Assembly (NCBI GenBank): GCA_013695855.1
Contig: JACCZR010000168.1
Span: forward strand, 1 to 29,811
Length of the DNA: 29,811 nt
Reading direction: 5' to 3'
From: Thermoleophilaceae bacterium
GTDB lineage: Bacteria > Actinomycetota > Thermoleophilia > Solirubrobacterales > Thermoleophilaceae
The position numbers and the translations under genes are program-made. Positions 6,329-14,712 of the stretch are shown here, piece by piece. The notes under the pieces are model-generated. The model was not told the DNA's origin, did no database searches, and worked only from the letters and a program-made list of their open reading frames with translations. How positions within the stretch are numbered: position 1 is the first letter of the stretch; the number at the start of each line of letters is the position of its first letter.

Positions 6329-6721
6329 TCAGAGACGGTCTCTGAGGTCGAAGGCCTCGTCACCTTCGTCGGCGACCGGCTTGGAGAAGAAGGCGCGATT
6401 CACGCAGTCGAAGGGCTCGCCGAAGCCGTCGTAGGCGCGCTCCACCGACTGGCGGCAGGTGGAGATCGGCATGCCGGTCATCTTCACGCCGCCGAAGCCG
6501 TGGCGTGTGCGCTGGGCCTCCTCGAACATCTCCACATCGATCTCACCGCGGAAGACCTTGTTCATGCAGCCCATGTAGCGCCGGCCGGTTTCCTCGTCGT
6601 CGTAGAGGTAGAGATAGGAGCAGCCCGAGGCGACGCAGCCCGACGGGTGAACCACGCGGTCGCAGAAGGCACAGCACTGGCGGCACTCGTGGAGCTCGGC
6701 GGCGCGAACGGGCAGCGGCAC
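6329..6721 (-). CDS. Conserved cysteine-rich protein of unknown function
   Basis: The 130-aa protein is rich in Cys: CRQCCAFCDRVVHPSGCVASGC near the N-terminus in short (CxxCCxxC and later Cys), then GCMNKVF, STCRQSVE and DCVNRAFF. It has no signal peptide or membrane segment, so it is a probable cytoplasmic metal- or cluster-binding protein. Segments such as YDDEETGRRYMGC and KVFRGEIDVEMFEEAQR look conserved, and I have an impression of homologues in related actinobacteria, but no function is known to me. I chose GTG 6721 because a -10 box TACACT puts +1 exactly on it. GTG 6757, 12 codons upstream in frame, is the alternative, but its added residues are low-complexity proline. The Cys clusters and the adjoining soxR make a redox-related role thinkable. 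Confidence 0.7.
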   Translation of the reverse strand: MPLPVRAAELHECRQCCAFCDRVVHPSGCVASGCSYLYLYDDEETGRRYMGCMNKVFRGEIDVEMFEEAQRTRHGFGGVKMTGMPISTCRQSVERAYDGFGEPFDCVNRAFFSKPVADEGDEAFDLRDRL

Positions 6722-6727
6722 ACTCTG

Positions 6728-6733
6728 AGTGTA
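6728..6733 (-). promoter_or_regulatory. -10 box for the cysteine-rich protein (leaderless)
   Basis: On the minus strand TACACT is followed by six bases and then the GTG at 6721, placing +1 on the first base of the start codon. No clear -35 is visible. Confidence 0.5.
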
Positions 6734-6778
6734 GACCGGTGGGGGCGGCCGGGGCACCGCAAATCGGCCCCTCGACGG

Positions 6779-7390
6779 CTAGCGGCGAGCGGGCAGCGCC
6801 CGCCTGTCGGGCGAGCGCTGACGCGTCTGCAGGATGACCGTCGGCCTGAAGCTGGCGTTCGCGCAGATGGCCTCTACCACCAGGACTTTCGCTACCGGGT
6901 CGTTGGCGGCGGTGAACGCGCGCCAGCCGTTGGGCGTGTTCCCGGACTGGGTATCGAAGGTGAAGAACTGCCCCTGAAGCAGGGTGTCGTCGATCACCTT
7001 GCCCATGGTGTCGGTCACGTAGGCGTCGCCGCCGGTGGGATAGGTGCCCGTCGGGCAGGGAGTGGTGCCCTGACCCGCCGCGGCGCTCGCACCCACGGTG
7101 AAGTCCTTGGACACGTACAGCAGTGCGCCGAACCCGTCGCGGCCGGCGCGGCCCTGTGGGCCGGCGGGAACCTGGCCGCTCTTGAAGTCCCTGAGCAGCA
7201 GCGAGCCGTTCTTGACGTCTCGGTTGCCGAGCGAGTTGTTACGGATGTCCGTGCCGGTCACGGAGTTGTTGCGGATCTGCTTGCCGCTGATCAGACGGGC
7301 GGCGGTGGCGGTGCCCGCTCCGGCCACGAACAGCGCGATGAAGGCGACGACGAGCGCCGGCGACGGGCGCATTCGCTTCAGGTGTCTCAC
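6779..7390 (-). CDS. Secreted protein with short repeats and a collagen-like PAGPQGRAG segment
   Basis: The 203-aa protein has an N-terminal signal or anchor (MRHLKRMRPSPALVVAFIALFVAGAGTATA), then imperfect repeats of the form N-G-S-L/V-x-x-x-D-I/V-K (RNNSVTGTDI, RNNSLGNRDV, KNGSLLLRDF), a short PAGPQGRAGRDG Gly-X-Y-like stretch, and a roughly 115-residue C-terminal domain with two Cys (PCPTG and ICANA). This architecture is, to my knowledge, a large paralogous family in Thermoleophilia with unknown role, presumably at the cell surface. GTG 7390 has a perfect GGAGG eight bases upstream. It lies downstream of dnaE on the same strand but has its own ribosome binding site and a 60-bp gap. Confidence 0.8.
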   Translation of the reverse strand: MRHLKRMRPSPALVVAFIALFVAGAGTATAARLISGKQIRNNSVTGTDIRNNSLGNRDVKNGSLLLRDFKSGQVPAGPQGRAGRDGFGALLYVSKDFTVGASAAAGQGTTPCPTGTYPTGGDAYVTDTMGKVIDDTLLQGQFFTFDTQSGNTPNGWRAFTAANDPVAKVLVVEAICANASFRPTVILQTRQRSPDRRALPARR

Positions 7391-7450
7391 TGCTTGGCCT
7401 CCTTGCCTCGCACGCTGGGGGGTGGACGTTACGCCCTCGAGCTCAAGCCG

Positions 7451-10400
7451 TCACGCGACAACCCGCGAGGCGCCCGGCAGCGAGTCGAGCAGGCTGCGGC
7501 AGGGGCCGTCGCCCGAGACCCTGAAGTCGGGGCCCAGCAGGAGGCTCCGAGCCCCCACGCGCAGCAGCAGCTCCTGCTCGCCGGGACACGTCGTGACCAC
7601 CTCGCGAAGCTCCTCTATGAACGAGTCGGGGACCTCGGGCGCCACGTGCAGGGTCAGGCGACGCGGCACCACCGCCACGGCTGCCTGGGCTGCCGCCCTC
7701 TCGACCTCTTGCGGTGAGGGCTCGAAGACCTCGACGTCCTGGGCCACGAGCTTGACCTCGTTGGACTCCTTCTTGTCGACGCGAGCGCGCACCACGACCA
7801 CCCGGTCGCCGTCGAGCTTGCCCTCGTGCTGCTCGAGCGCGGAGTTGAAGACGATCATCTCGACTTGGCCCTCGAGGTCGTCGAGCGTGCAGAACATCAT
7901 CGGGTCGCCCTTGCGGGTGCGGATCTTCTTCGCCTCGGCCACCATGCCCCCGACGGTGACCCACTCGCCGTCCTTTTTGGCGTCGAGCTCGGCCAGCGAG
8001 CAGTCCACGCGGGCTCGCAGCGCGGCCCGCACCTCCTTCAGCGGGTGGCTGGAGAGGAAGAGCCCCAGCGTCTCCTTCTCCATCAGGTTGAGCTCCCTGC
8101 GCTCATCGGGCAGCGGGGGCACGGGCAGGTCTTGGTGCCCGGGGGTGGCCACCGCCGCCGCGGCGGGCTCCTCGAGGTCGAAGATCGAGCCCTGTCCCAG
8201 CTGCGCGTCCTGCTGGAACTTGCTCCCCGCCCCCTGGGCAGCGGGCAGCACCTCGAGCATGCCGCGCCGCGTGGCGCCGGTGGAGTCCAGTGCGCCGCAG
8301 CGCACCAGCGACTCGATCGCCTTCTTGTTCACGCAATGGCAGTCCACCCGTCGGCAGAAGTCCCAGATCGAGGTGAAGCGCCCGCCCTCCTCGCGCGCCG
8401 CGAGGATCGCGTCGACCGCCGCCGCCCCCACGTTCTTCACCGCATCGAGACCGAAGCGGATGTTCCCGGCAGAGACCACGAAGTCGTGCCCGGACTCGTT
8501 GACGTCGGGCGGCAGCACGTCGATCCCCATCTCCTCGCAGCGCGAGACGAAGAAGGGCACCTTGTCCTTGGTGGACATGACGCTCGAGATCAGCGCGGCC
8601 ATGTACTCGGCGGGGTAGTTGGCCTTCAGCCAGGCGGTGCGGTAGGCGATCAGGCCGTAACAGGCTGCGTGAGACTTGTTGAAGGAGTAATCACTGGCCG
8701 CCTCGTTGGTGGCCCACAGCTCCTGGGTCACCATCTCCGAGGTGCCGCTGCCGCGCGCGCCCTCCACGAAGCGGTTCTTCAGCAGCGCCATCTTGTCCCG
8801 CAGCTTCTTGCCGATCGCCTTGCGCAGGTCGTCGGCCTCGGGGCCGGAGAAGCCGGCGATCTCCTTGGCGATCTGCATCGACTGCTCCTGGTAGAGGATC
8901 ACCCCGTACGAGGACTCGGTGATCGAGCGGAGGCGCCCGTCGGGGTACTGGATCGCCTCGGGGTTGCGCTTGTTGCGCGCGTAGGTGTCGATGTGGCGCA
9001 TGGCGCCGGGGCGGTAGAGCGCCACGAGCGCCACCAAGTCCTCGAACTCCGTCGGCTTGACCTTGCGCAGGGCGTCGCGCATGCCGTCTGACTCGAACTG
9101 GAACACGCCGACCGAGTCGCCCCGGGCGAGCATCTCGTAGGTCCTGAGGTCGTCGAGCGGCAGGGTCTCCATGGACGGCCGGTCGCCGGTCGATTTCCCG
9201 ATGATGTCCAAGGCCGCCTCGATCACGTCGAGATTGCGCAGGCCCAGGAAGTCCATCTTGAGCAGCCCGATCTCCTCGATCGGCCCCATCGCGTACTGGG
9301 TGACGGTGCGATAGGCCTTCTCGCCGTCCTCCCCCACCCCGGCGTCGGCCAGCTGCAGCGGCACGAGGTCGGTGAGCGGACGGTCCGCGATCACCACCGC
9401 TGCGGCGTGAATCGAGGAGTTGCGGACGATGCCCTCGAGGCCCTTGGCGGTATCGATGATCTCGCGTGCCTGAGGCTCTGAGTCGTAGGCCTTCTTGAGC
9501 TCGGGCTCTTGGGCCAGATAGGCGTCGAAGCTCTTCGACCGGCCCTGCTCCGGCTCGGGAATGAGCTTGGCGATGCGATCGCCGGCCGCGTAGTCGTACC
9601 CGCGGACGCGGGCGGCGTCTCGCGTGGCCGCGCGAGGGAACATCCGGCCGAACGTGATGATCTGCGCCACCGACTCCTGGCCGTACTTGTCGGCCACGTA
9701 GCGGATCACGCGGTCGCGGCCCTTCACCGAGAAGTCGATGTCGATGTCCGGCATCGACACACGCTCGGCGTTCAGGAAACGCTCGAACAGCAGGTCGTAG
9801 GCCAGCGGGTCGACATCGGTGATCGAGAGGGCGTACGAGGCGATCGAGCCCGCCGCTGAGCCGCGCCCCGGGCCCACGGCGATGCCGCTGTCCTTTGCGT
9901 ACTTGACGAAGTCCCAGACGATGAGGAAGTAGGCGTCGAAGCCCATGCGCCCGATCACCTCGAGCTCCATGTCCAGGCGCTCGCGCGCCTCGGCGGGGAC
10001 CGGGTCGCCGTAGCGGCGACGCAGGCCCTCCTCGGCCAGGCGGCGAAGGTACGCGCCCTCGCGCTCGCCGTCGGGGGTGGGAAAGCGCGGGATGAGCATC
10101 TTGCCCAGCTCGAGCTCCACCGCACAGCGCTCGGTGATCTCCACCGACGTGGGCAGCGCCTCGGGCCAGGGTGCGAAGGCCTGCGCCATCTCCTCTGAGC
10201 TCTTGAGGAAGAACTCGTTGGTGTCGAAGCTCAGCTTCGGCGCCTGGAGGGTGGACTTGGTCTGGACGCAGAGCAGGGCCTGGTGGTTGTCGAAGTCCTC
10301 GCGTCCGAGGTAGTGGACGTCCGCCGTGCCCACTACCGGGCGGCCCACCTCGCGAGCGATCTTCAGGATCCCCTCGTTGGCACGGTCCTGCTCGGGGATG

Positions 10401-10927
10401 CCGTTGACCTGAAGCTCGAAGTAGACGTCCTCGGAGCCGAAGACCTGCAACAGGTCGTCTGCGTGGGCTCGGGCGTCGGCGGGCGAGCCGTCCACCAGCC
10501 GGCGGCACAGCCGGCCCTGCAGGCAGCCGGTGAGGGCCATCACGCCGTCGGCGTGCTTGCTCAGCAGCTCGAGGTCCACGTTGGCCTTGCCCCGCCGGTA
10601 GCCCTCCAGGAAGCCGGCGGAGCTGAGCTTGACGAGGTTGCGGAAGCCGGTGTCGCTGTAGGCCAGCAAAGTCAGGTGATTGCGCTCATAGCGCACCGCC
10701 TCGGTCCTGATGTCCTCGACCAGATAGGCCTCCAGGCCCATGATCGGCTTGATCCCCTGCTTCTTGCAGGCCTTGTAGTGCTCGACCGCCCCGTTCATCA
10801 CCCCGTGGTCGGTGAGCCCCAGGGCGGGCTGGCCGAACGAGGCTGCCCGCTCGGCCAGGTGCTCGATGCGGCAGGCGCCGTCGAGCACCGAGTACTCGGA
10901 GTGGACGTGGAGGTGAGCGCAGGTCAT
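7451..10927 (-). CDS. dnaE: DNA polymerase III subunit alpha
   Basis: At 1158 aa this is a full-length C-family replicative polymerase. The PHP domain opens at HLHVHSEYSVLDGA (5-18) and LGLTDHGVMNGAVEHYKACKK. The palm contains GPGRGSAAGSIASYAL and the catalytic PDIDIDF (393-399). Later come the finger and Arg-rich segments (YQEQSMQIAKEIAGFSG, SHAACYGLIAYRTAWLKANYP), the helix-hairpin-helix region (IRFGLDAVKNVGAAAVDAI), and an OB-fold (VTVGGMVAEAKKIRTRKGDPM). It makes the bulk of chromosomal DNA as part of the replisome. The start at ATG 10927 (MTCAHLHVHSEYS) is fixed by the PHP motif; the frame stays open upstream to 11470, but that stretch has no domain. No strong ribosome binding site is visible. 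Confidence 0.96.
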   Translation of the reverse strand: MTCAHLHVHSEYSVLDGACRIEHLAERAASFGQPALGLTDHGVMNGAVEHYKACKKQGIKPIMGLEAYLVEDIRTEAVRYERNHLTLLAYSDTGFRNLVKLSSAGFLEGYRRGKANVDLELLSKHADGVMALTGCLQGRLCRRLVDGSPADARAHADDLLQVFGSEDVYFELQVNGIPEQDRANEGILKIAREVGRPVVGTADVHYLGREDFDNHQALLCVQTKSTLQAPKLSFDTNEFFLKSSEEMAQAFAPWPEALPTSVEITERCAVELELGKMLIPRFPTPDGEREGAYLRRLAEEGLRRRYGDPVPAEARERLDMELEVIGRMGFDAYFLIVWDFVKYAKDSGIAVGPGRGSAAGSIASYALSITDVDPLAYDLLFERFLNAERVSMPDIDIDFSVKGRDRVIRYVADKYGQESVAQIITFGRMFPRAATRDAARVRGYDYAAGDRIAKLIPEPEQGRSKSFDAYLAQEPELKKAYDSEPQAREIIDTAKGLEGIVRNSSIHAAAVVIADRPLTDLVPLQLADAGVGEDGEKAYRTVTQYAMGPIEEIGLLKMDFLGLRNLDVIEAALDIIGKSTGDRPSMETLPLDDLRTYEMLARGDSVGVFQFESDGMRDALRKVKPTEFEDLVALVALYRPGAMRHIDTYARNKRNPEAIQYPDGRLRSITESSYGVILYQEQSMQIAKEIAGFSGPEADDLRKAIGKKLRDKMALLKNRFVEGARGSGTSEMVTQELWATNEAASDYSFNKSHAACYGLIAYRTAWLKANYPAEYMAALISSVMSTKDKVPFFVSRCEEMGIDVLPPDVNESGHDFVVSAGNIRFGLDAVKNVGAAAVDAILAAREEGGRFTSIWDFCRRVDCHCVNKKAIESLVRCGALDSTGATRRGMLEVLPAAQGAGSKFQQDAQLGQGSIFDLEEPAAAAVATPGHQDLPVPPLPDERRELNLMEKETLGLFLSSHPLKEVRAALRARVDCSLAELDAKKDGEWVTVGGMVAEAKKIRTRKGDPMMFCTLDDLEGQVEMIVFNSALEQHEGKLDGDRVVVVRARVDKKESNEVKLVAQDVEVFEPSPQEVERAAAQAAVAVVPRRLTLHVAPEVPDSFIEELREVVTTCPGEQELLLRVGARSLLLGPDFRVSGDGPCRSLLDSLPGASRVVA

Positions 10928-10939
10928 GCGAAGGGCACG

Positions 10940-10945
10940 AGCATA
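10940..10945 (-). promoter_or_regulatory. Possible -10 box of dnaE
   Basis: TATGCT on the minus strand fits TAnnnT and would put +1 near 10933, leaving a leader of only about six bases before the dnaE ATG. No -35 is recognised. Confidence 0.25.
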
Positions 10946-11092
10946 AGGTCGAGACCCGACGGCTCCGGGGCCGAGATGGCCGTCTTTTGCGCTAGGAGCG
11001 GGCGGCCAGGTCGGGCCTGTGGGACGCCGCCGGGCGGCGGAGCAGATCGTGCGGGCCGCAGGCAGCGCGGCGTCCGCGCCGCGCTGAGTCGG

Positions 11093-11098
11093 TATAAG
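11093..11098 (+). promoter_or_regulatory. -10 box for the small membrane protein at 11105 (leaderless)
   Basis: TATAAG is followed by six bases and the GTG at 11105, so +1 falls exactly on the start codon. No convincing -35 is visible. Confidence 0.45.
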
Positions 11099-11104
11099 AG
11101 TCAG

Positions 11105-11491
11105 GTGCTCAGCCAGGGACCCATCCCCCGCTTCGTCCACGGCCTGATCGAATACGCGGCGGCGGTGCTCTTCATCGCGGCGCCGATCGTCCTCACCTTC
11201 GACTCCGGAGCCGCCACGGCCATCTCGATCGTCATCGGGGTCGTGATCCTGGTCATCGCGGCGACCACCGATGGGCCCACAAGCCTGGTGAACTCGCTGC
11301 CCCTCACCGCTCATGTGGCTCTGGACTACGTGCTGGCCGTCCTGCTCGTAGCCATGCCCTTCGTAGCGGGATTCTCGGACGAGACCAACCCCACGGTCTT
11401 CTTCATCGCGCTCGGCGTCGCCCACATGCTGATCACGATCGGGACGCGCTTCCGCCGCGAGGAGACACAACGCACCGCGCCGTCACCGTGA
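11105..11491 (+). CDS. Small integral membrane protein with four predicted TM segments
   Basis: The 128-aa protein consists of two similar halves of paired hydrophobic helices: IPRFVHGLIEYAAAVLFIAAP with ISIVIGVVILVIAAT, then HVALDYVLAVLLVAMPFV with VFFIALGVAHMLITIGTRF. Each half has an IEY or LDY motif and a [A/V]P[I/F]V end, suggesting an internal duplication like that of SPW-repeat membrane proteins. The function is unknown. GTG 11105 is chosen because a -10 box lies at the exact distance for a leaderless start; no Shine-Dalgarno sequence is present. It is divergent from dnaE and convergent with the 58-aa membrane protein. Confidence 0.75.
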   Translation: MLSQGPIPRFVHGLIEYAAAVLFIAAPIVLTFDSGAATAISIVIGVVILVIAATTDGPTSLVNSLPLTAHVALDYVLAVLLVAMPFVAGFSDETNPTVFFIALGVAHMLITIGTRFRREETQRTAPSP

Positions 11492-11577
11492 GCTTCGACG
11501 GACCGGCCCGATCCCGTCTGGACCTCACAGGTCGGCACCCGCGGAGGCGCTTCGCGTTCGCGATTGGCTAACCGGGC

Positions 11578-11754
11578 CTAGCCGTCGTCGTCGTCGCCCG
11601 CGGAGCGCGCGGCGACCACGCCGCCCACCAGCACGAGGGCCACTACGCCCACGGCGCCCAGCTTCACGCGGTTCTCGGCCATCTTCTTCTTGGCGACTCG
11701 GGAGCCGACTTGCCATACGACCCAGCCGAGGACGGTGTAGCTCTTGGTGGTCAT
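11578..11754 (-). CDS. 58-residue single-span membrane protein overlapping argG
   Basis: ATG 11754 lies in the ATGA overlap with the argG stop codon. The 58 residues read MTTKSYTVLGWVVWQVGSR, a basic stretch (VAKKKMAENRVK), one hydrophobic span (LGAVGVVALVLVGGVVAA) and an acidic end (SAGDDDDG). The layout predicts a single membrane helix with the basic, N-terminal side inside. The compact codon structure, good reading frame and translational coupling support a real gene. I recall similar short 'VLGWVVWQ..SRVAKKK' proteins in Thermoleophilia but know no function. Because argG lies immediately upstream in the same transcript, the protein is made whenever argG is translated. Confidence 0.7.
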   Translation of the reverse strand: MTTKSYTVLGWVVWQVGSRVAKKKMAENRVKLGAVGVVALVLVGGVVAARSAGDDDDG

Positions 11755-12965
11755 GAGGTCTCCTTACCCCGGTTGCGGACGGCGTACGCCATGCGCGATT
11801 GAAGGCTCCACAACTCGATGAAGCCCGGGCTGGCGGATTGACTGAACAGGCCGCCCGACTCACCGAAGCCGGCCAGGTCGGCGTCGTAGAGGGCGTTGGG
11901 GGAGCTGCGGGCCACCGCTCGGGCACTGCCCTTGTACAGGCGCATCGTGATCGTTCCGGTCACCTGCTCGTTCACGCTGTCCATGAACGCGTTGAGGTCG
12001 CCCAGCAGCGGCTCATGCCACAGGCCCCCGTAGACCAGGTAGGCCCAGTGGCGGTCGAGCGTGTGCTTGAAGTTGTTCTGGTGGATGGTGCCCACCAGCT
12101 TCTCGAGCTCCTGGTGGGCAGTGAGCAGAATCGCCGCGGCCGGCACCTCGTAGAGGTCGCGCACCTTCAGGCCGACGATGCGGTCCTCGATGTGGTCGAC
12201 GATGCCCACTCCGTGGCGGCAGCCCAGCTCCGCCGCCCGCTCCAGGAGCGACACCAGGTCCAGGCGCTCGCCATCGAGCGCCACCGGCACGCCTTGCTCG
12301 AACTCGACCGCGACGTCCTGGGGCTCGGCAGGCGCGTCCTGGGGCCGGGTGACCAACTCGAAGACGTCGTCACGCGGGGGCGCTGAGAGATCCTCGATCG
12401 GGCCGCCCTCGCTCGAGCGGCCCCAGAGGTTGTCGTCGATCGAGTACGGCGGCGCCTCGGTGCCGCCCTTGACGGGGATGCCGTGCCTGCGGGCGTACTC
12501 GATCTCCTCCTCGCGGCCCATTCGCCACTCGCGTACGGGTGCGATGATCTTAAGCTCAGGGGCAAGCGTGGCCACAGTGGCCTCGATGCGCACTTGGTCG
12601 TTGCCCTTGCCGGTGCAGCCGTGGGCGATCGTGTCACAGCCGCTGGCCCGGGCGGCCTCCACGGCCAGCTTGGCGATGAGCGGCCTGCCGAGCGCCGTGA
12701 ACAGCGGGTAGCCGCCGCCGTAGAGGGCGTTGGCCTTGATGGCCGGCACGACGTAGTCCCGGGCGAAGTCCTCACGCGCGTCGACCACCCGGCACTCCAG
12801 CGCGCCCAACCGCAGCGCCTTGCCCTCGACCACCTCGAAGTCCTCGCCCGGCTGGCCGAGGTCGACGGTCAGCGCCACCACCTCGGCCCCGTACTCGTCC
12901 TGGATCCACTTGAGCATCACGCTCGTGTCCAGGCCGCCCGAGTAGAGCAGCAGGACCCGGCCCAC
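11751..12965 (-). CDS. argG: Argininosuccinate synthase
   Basis: The 404-aa protein joins citrulline and aspartate with ATP to form argininosuccinate, the penultimate step of arginine synthesis. It has the PP-loop YSGGLDTSV (8-16), the signature IAHGCTGKGNDQVR, PVREWRMGREEEIEYA, and YSIDDNLWGRSSEGG near the middle, with the helical C-terminal part ending MAYAVRNRGKE. GTG 12965 is the only sensible start because the PP-loop begins eight residues later. No ribosome binding site stands out. argG is separated from the argCJBD block by katA and a broken glutamate dehydrogenase, and argH does not follow. Confidence 0.96.
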   Translation of the reverse strand: MGRVLLLYSGGLDTSVMLKWIQDEYGAEVVALTVDLGQPGEDFEVVEGKALRLGALECRVVDAREDFARDYVVPAIKANALYGGGYPLFTALGRPLIAKLAVEAARASGCDTIAHGCTGKGNDQVRIEATVATLAPELKIIAPVREWRMGREEEIEYARRHGIPVKGGTEAPPYSIDDNLWGRSSEGGPIEDLSAPPRDDVFELVTRPQDAPAEPQDVAVEFEQGVPVALDGERLDLVSLLERAAELGCRHGVGIVDHIEDRIVGLKVRDLYEVPAAAILLTAHQELEKLVGTIHQNNFKHTLDRHWAYLVYGGLWHEPLLGDLNAFMDSVNEQVTGTITMRLYKGSARAVARSSPNALYDADLAGFGESGGLFSQSASPGFIELWSLQSRMAYAVRNRGKETS

Positions 12966-13084
12966 CTGCTCTGGGTCGGCTTCGTACGAGGCTGTGCGTG
13001 GGGCCCTTTCCGCCAGGGCGGCGGAGCCTATCGGCCGGAGCGCAGGCCGGGCGTTGACCGGCCGAGCACCGCCCGATCGACGTT

Positions 13085-14626
13085 TTACGCGCGGTTGGCC
13101 CGCTCGGCCAGCAACTCGGTGGCCTCCGGTGACGCGGGTCCCGAGCCGTTGAGGCCCTGGCCGTTCGCGGTGCCGAGGCCGGCGGCGACCTTCGCCCCCA
13201 GGTCCTCGTCCACGCTGGCCCAGTAAGCCACGACGCGCTCCTTCATCGGGTCGGTCATCTCGGGCGTGCTCGCGTGCCCGACGATGCCGTTCACCAGCGC
13301 CTCGCGATTGCCCTCGTCCATCACCTCGCGGTAGAGCGTGCGCGGCTGCACGAAGTCGTCGTCCTCCGCATGCTTGCGGTAGGCGTAGCGGGCCAGCTCA
13401 CCGGCCTCGACCCCCCAGCCCAGGTCGGCGCCGTGCTCGGCGCCGCCGGCCTCGGGGCCGCCGTGGGAGTTCGGCGCGTAGACGGGCTGGTCGCCGGCGT
13501 GGCGGTAGGTCATCGCCCCGTCCTTGTTGTACGAGTTGACCTCCGCCTTGGGGGCGTTGATCGGCAGCTGGTCGGCGTTTACGCCCACACGGTGCAGGTG
13601 GGTGTCGTGATAGCTGAAGATCCGCGCCATCAGCATCTTGTCCGGGCTCAAGCCGGTGCCCGGCACCAGGTTGGCCGGCTTGAAGGCGGCCTGCTCCACC
13701 TCGGCGAAGAAGTTCTCCGGGTTGCGGTTGAGCGTCAGCCGGCCGACGGTGATCGGCGGGTAGTCGGACTTGGGCCAGACCTTGGTCAGGTCGAACGGGT
13801 TGAAGCGGTAGTCCGCCGCCTCCTCGAAGGGCATGATCTGCACCTCCAACCGCCACGACGGGTGGTTCCCGCTGTCGATTGCGTCGACCAGGTCCCTGCG
13901 GTGGTAGTCCGGGTCCTCGCCCGCGATCCGGTCCGCGTCGGCCTCGGGCAGGTTCTCGATGCCCTGCTCGGTCTTGAAGTGGTACTTGACCCAGAAGCGC
14001 TCGCCGTTCGCGTTGACCCAGGAGTAGGTGTGGCTCGAGAACCCGTGCTGGTGGCGCCAGCTGGCGGGGATCCCCCGGTCGGACATCAGGATCGTGACCT
14101 GGTGGGCGCTCTCGGGCGAGAGCGTCCAGAAGTCCCACTGCATGTCGTGGGAGTGCATGCCGGTGTCGGGCAGGCGCTTCTGGCTGTGGATGAAGTCCTG
14201 GAACTTCGAGGGATCGCGCACGAAGAAGACCGGGGTGTTGTTGCCGACCATGTCGAAGTTGCCCTCATCCGTGTAGAACTTCATCGCGAAGCCACGCGGG
14301 TCGCGCACCGTGTCGGCGAAGCCCTGCTCGCCGGCCACGGTGGAGAAGCGCAGGAAAGTGTCCGTGCGCTTGCCCGGCTGGAGGAAGTCCGCCTTGGTGT
14401 ACTGGGTCAGGTCTTCGGTGACCTCGAAGAAGCCATGGGCGCCGCCGCCCTTGGCGTGCACGACGCGCTCAGGGACCCGCTCGCGGTTGAAGTGCTGCAT
14501 CTTCTGCACGACGTAGTGGTCGTGCAGAGCGATGGGGCCGCCGGGGCCGACCGTGAGCGAGAACTCGTCGCTCGTGGCGGGATTGCCGGCGTCGGTGGTG
14601 GTCTCGCGCCTCTGCTCGTCACTCAT
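13085..14626 (-). CDS. katA: Monofunctional haem catalase (small-subunit type)
   Basis: The 513-aa protein disproportionates hydrogen peroxide. Key residues are the distal His57 in RVVHAKGGGAHG, Asn130 in MVGNNTPVFFVRDP, and the proximal haem ligand Tyr339 in RIFSYHDTHLHRVG. The catalase core and the immune-responsive C-terminal extension (EAGELARYAYRKHAEDDDFVQP...) are both present, with a short Gly/Ala-rich tail. ATG 14626 is preceded by GGAGAG at ideal distance; the frame extends 13 codons further upstream to 14665 but without a comparable signal. Its nearest neighbours are arginine genes and a dead glutamate dehydrogenase, so it is not in an obvious oxidative-stress cluster. Confidence 0.96.
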   Translation of the reverse strand: MSDEQRRETTTDAGNPATSDEFSLTVGPGGPIALHDHYVVQKMQHFNRERVPERVVHAKGGGAHGFFEVTEDLTQYTKADFLQPGKRTDTFLRFSTVAGEQGFADTVRDPRGFAMKFYTDEGNFDMVGNNTPVFFVRDPSKFQDFIHSQKRLPDTGMHSHDMQWDFWTLSPESAHQVTILMSDRGIPASWRHQHGFSSHTYSWVNANGERFWVKYHFKTEQGIENLPEADADRIAGEDPDYHRRDLVDAIDSGNHPSWRLEVQIMPFEEAADYRFNPFDLTKVWPKSDYPPITVGRLTLNRNPENFFAEVEQAAFKPANLVPGTGLSPDKMLMARIFSYHDTHLHRVGVNADQLPINAPKAEVNSYNKDGAMTYRHAGDQPVYAPNSHGGPEAGGAEHGADLGWGVEAGELARYAYRKHAEDDDFVQPRTLYREVMDEGNREALVNGIVGHASTPEMTDPMKERVVAYWASVDEDLGAKVAAGLGTANGQGLNGSGPASPEATELLAERANRA

Positions 14627-14712
14627 GCGGTGGTCTCTCCTCAGCCCGAAGGTCCTGTTGGACACTTCATAGCAAGTCGCCGGCGACTGACCCTATCGAC
14701 GGCGGAGCGTGC

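Noticed and set aside
10928..11470. In-frame upstream extension of dnaE
   Set aside because: The PHP domain begins right after ATG 10927; the extension is charged low-complexity sequence and overlaps the plus-strand membrane protein gene.
11492..11577. Short stems such as GACCT-CAC-AGGTC between the convergent small membrane protein genes
   Set aside because: Five-pair stems arise by chance at this GC content; termination may occur here but the sequence does not show it.
12966..13084. Possible terminator or ArgR site upstream of argG (GCCCT...AGGGC)
   Set aside because: The stem is only five pairs with no U-tract, and no ARG-box-like AT-rich palindrome is visible.
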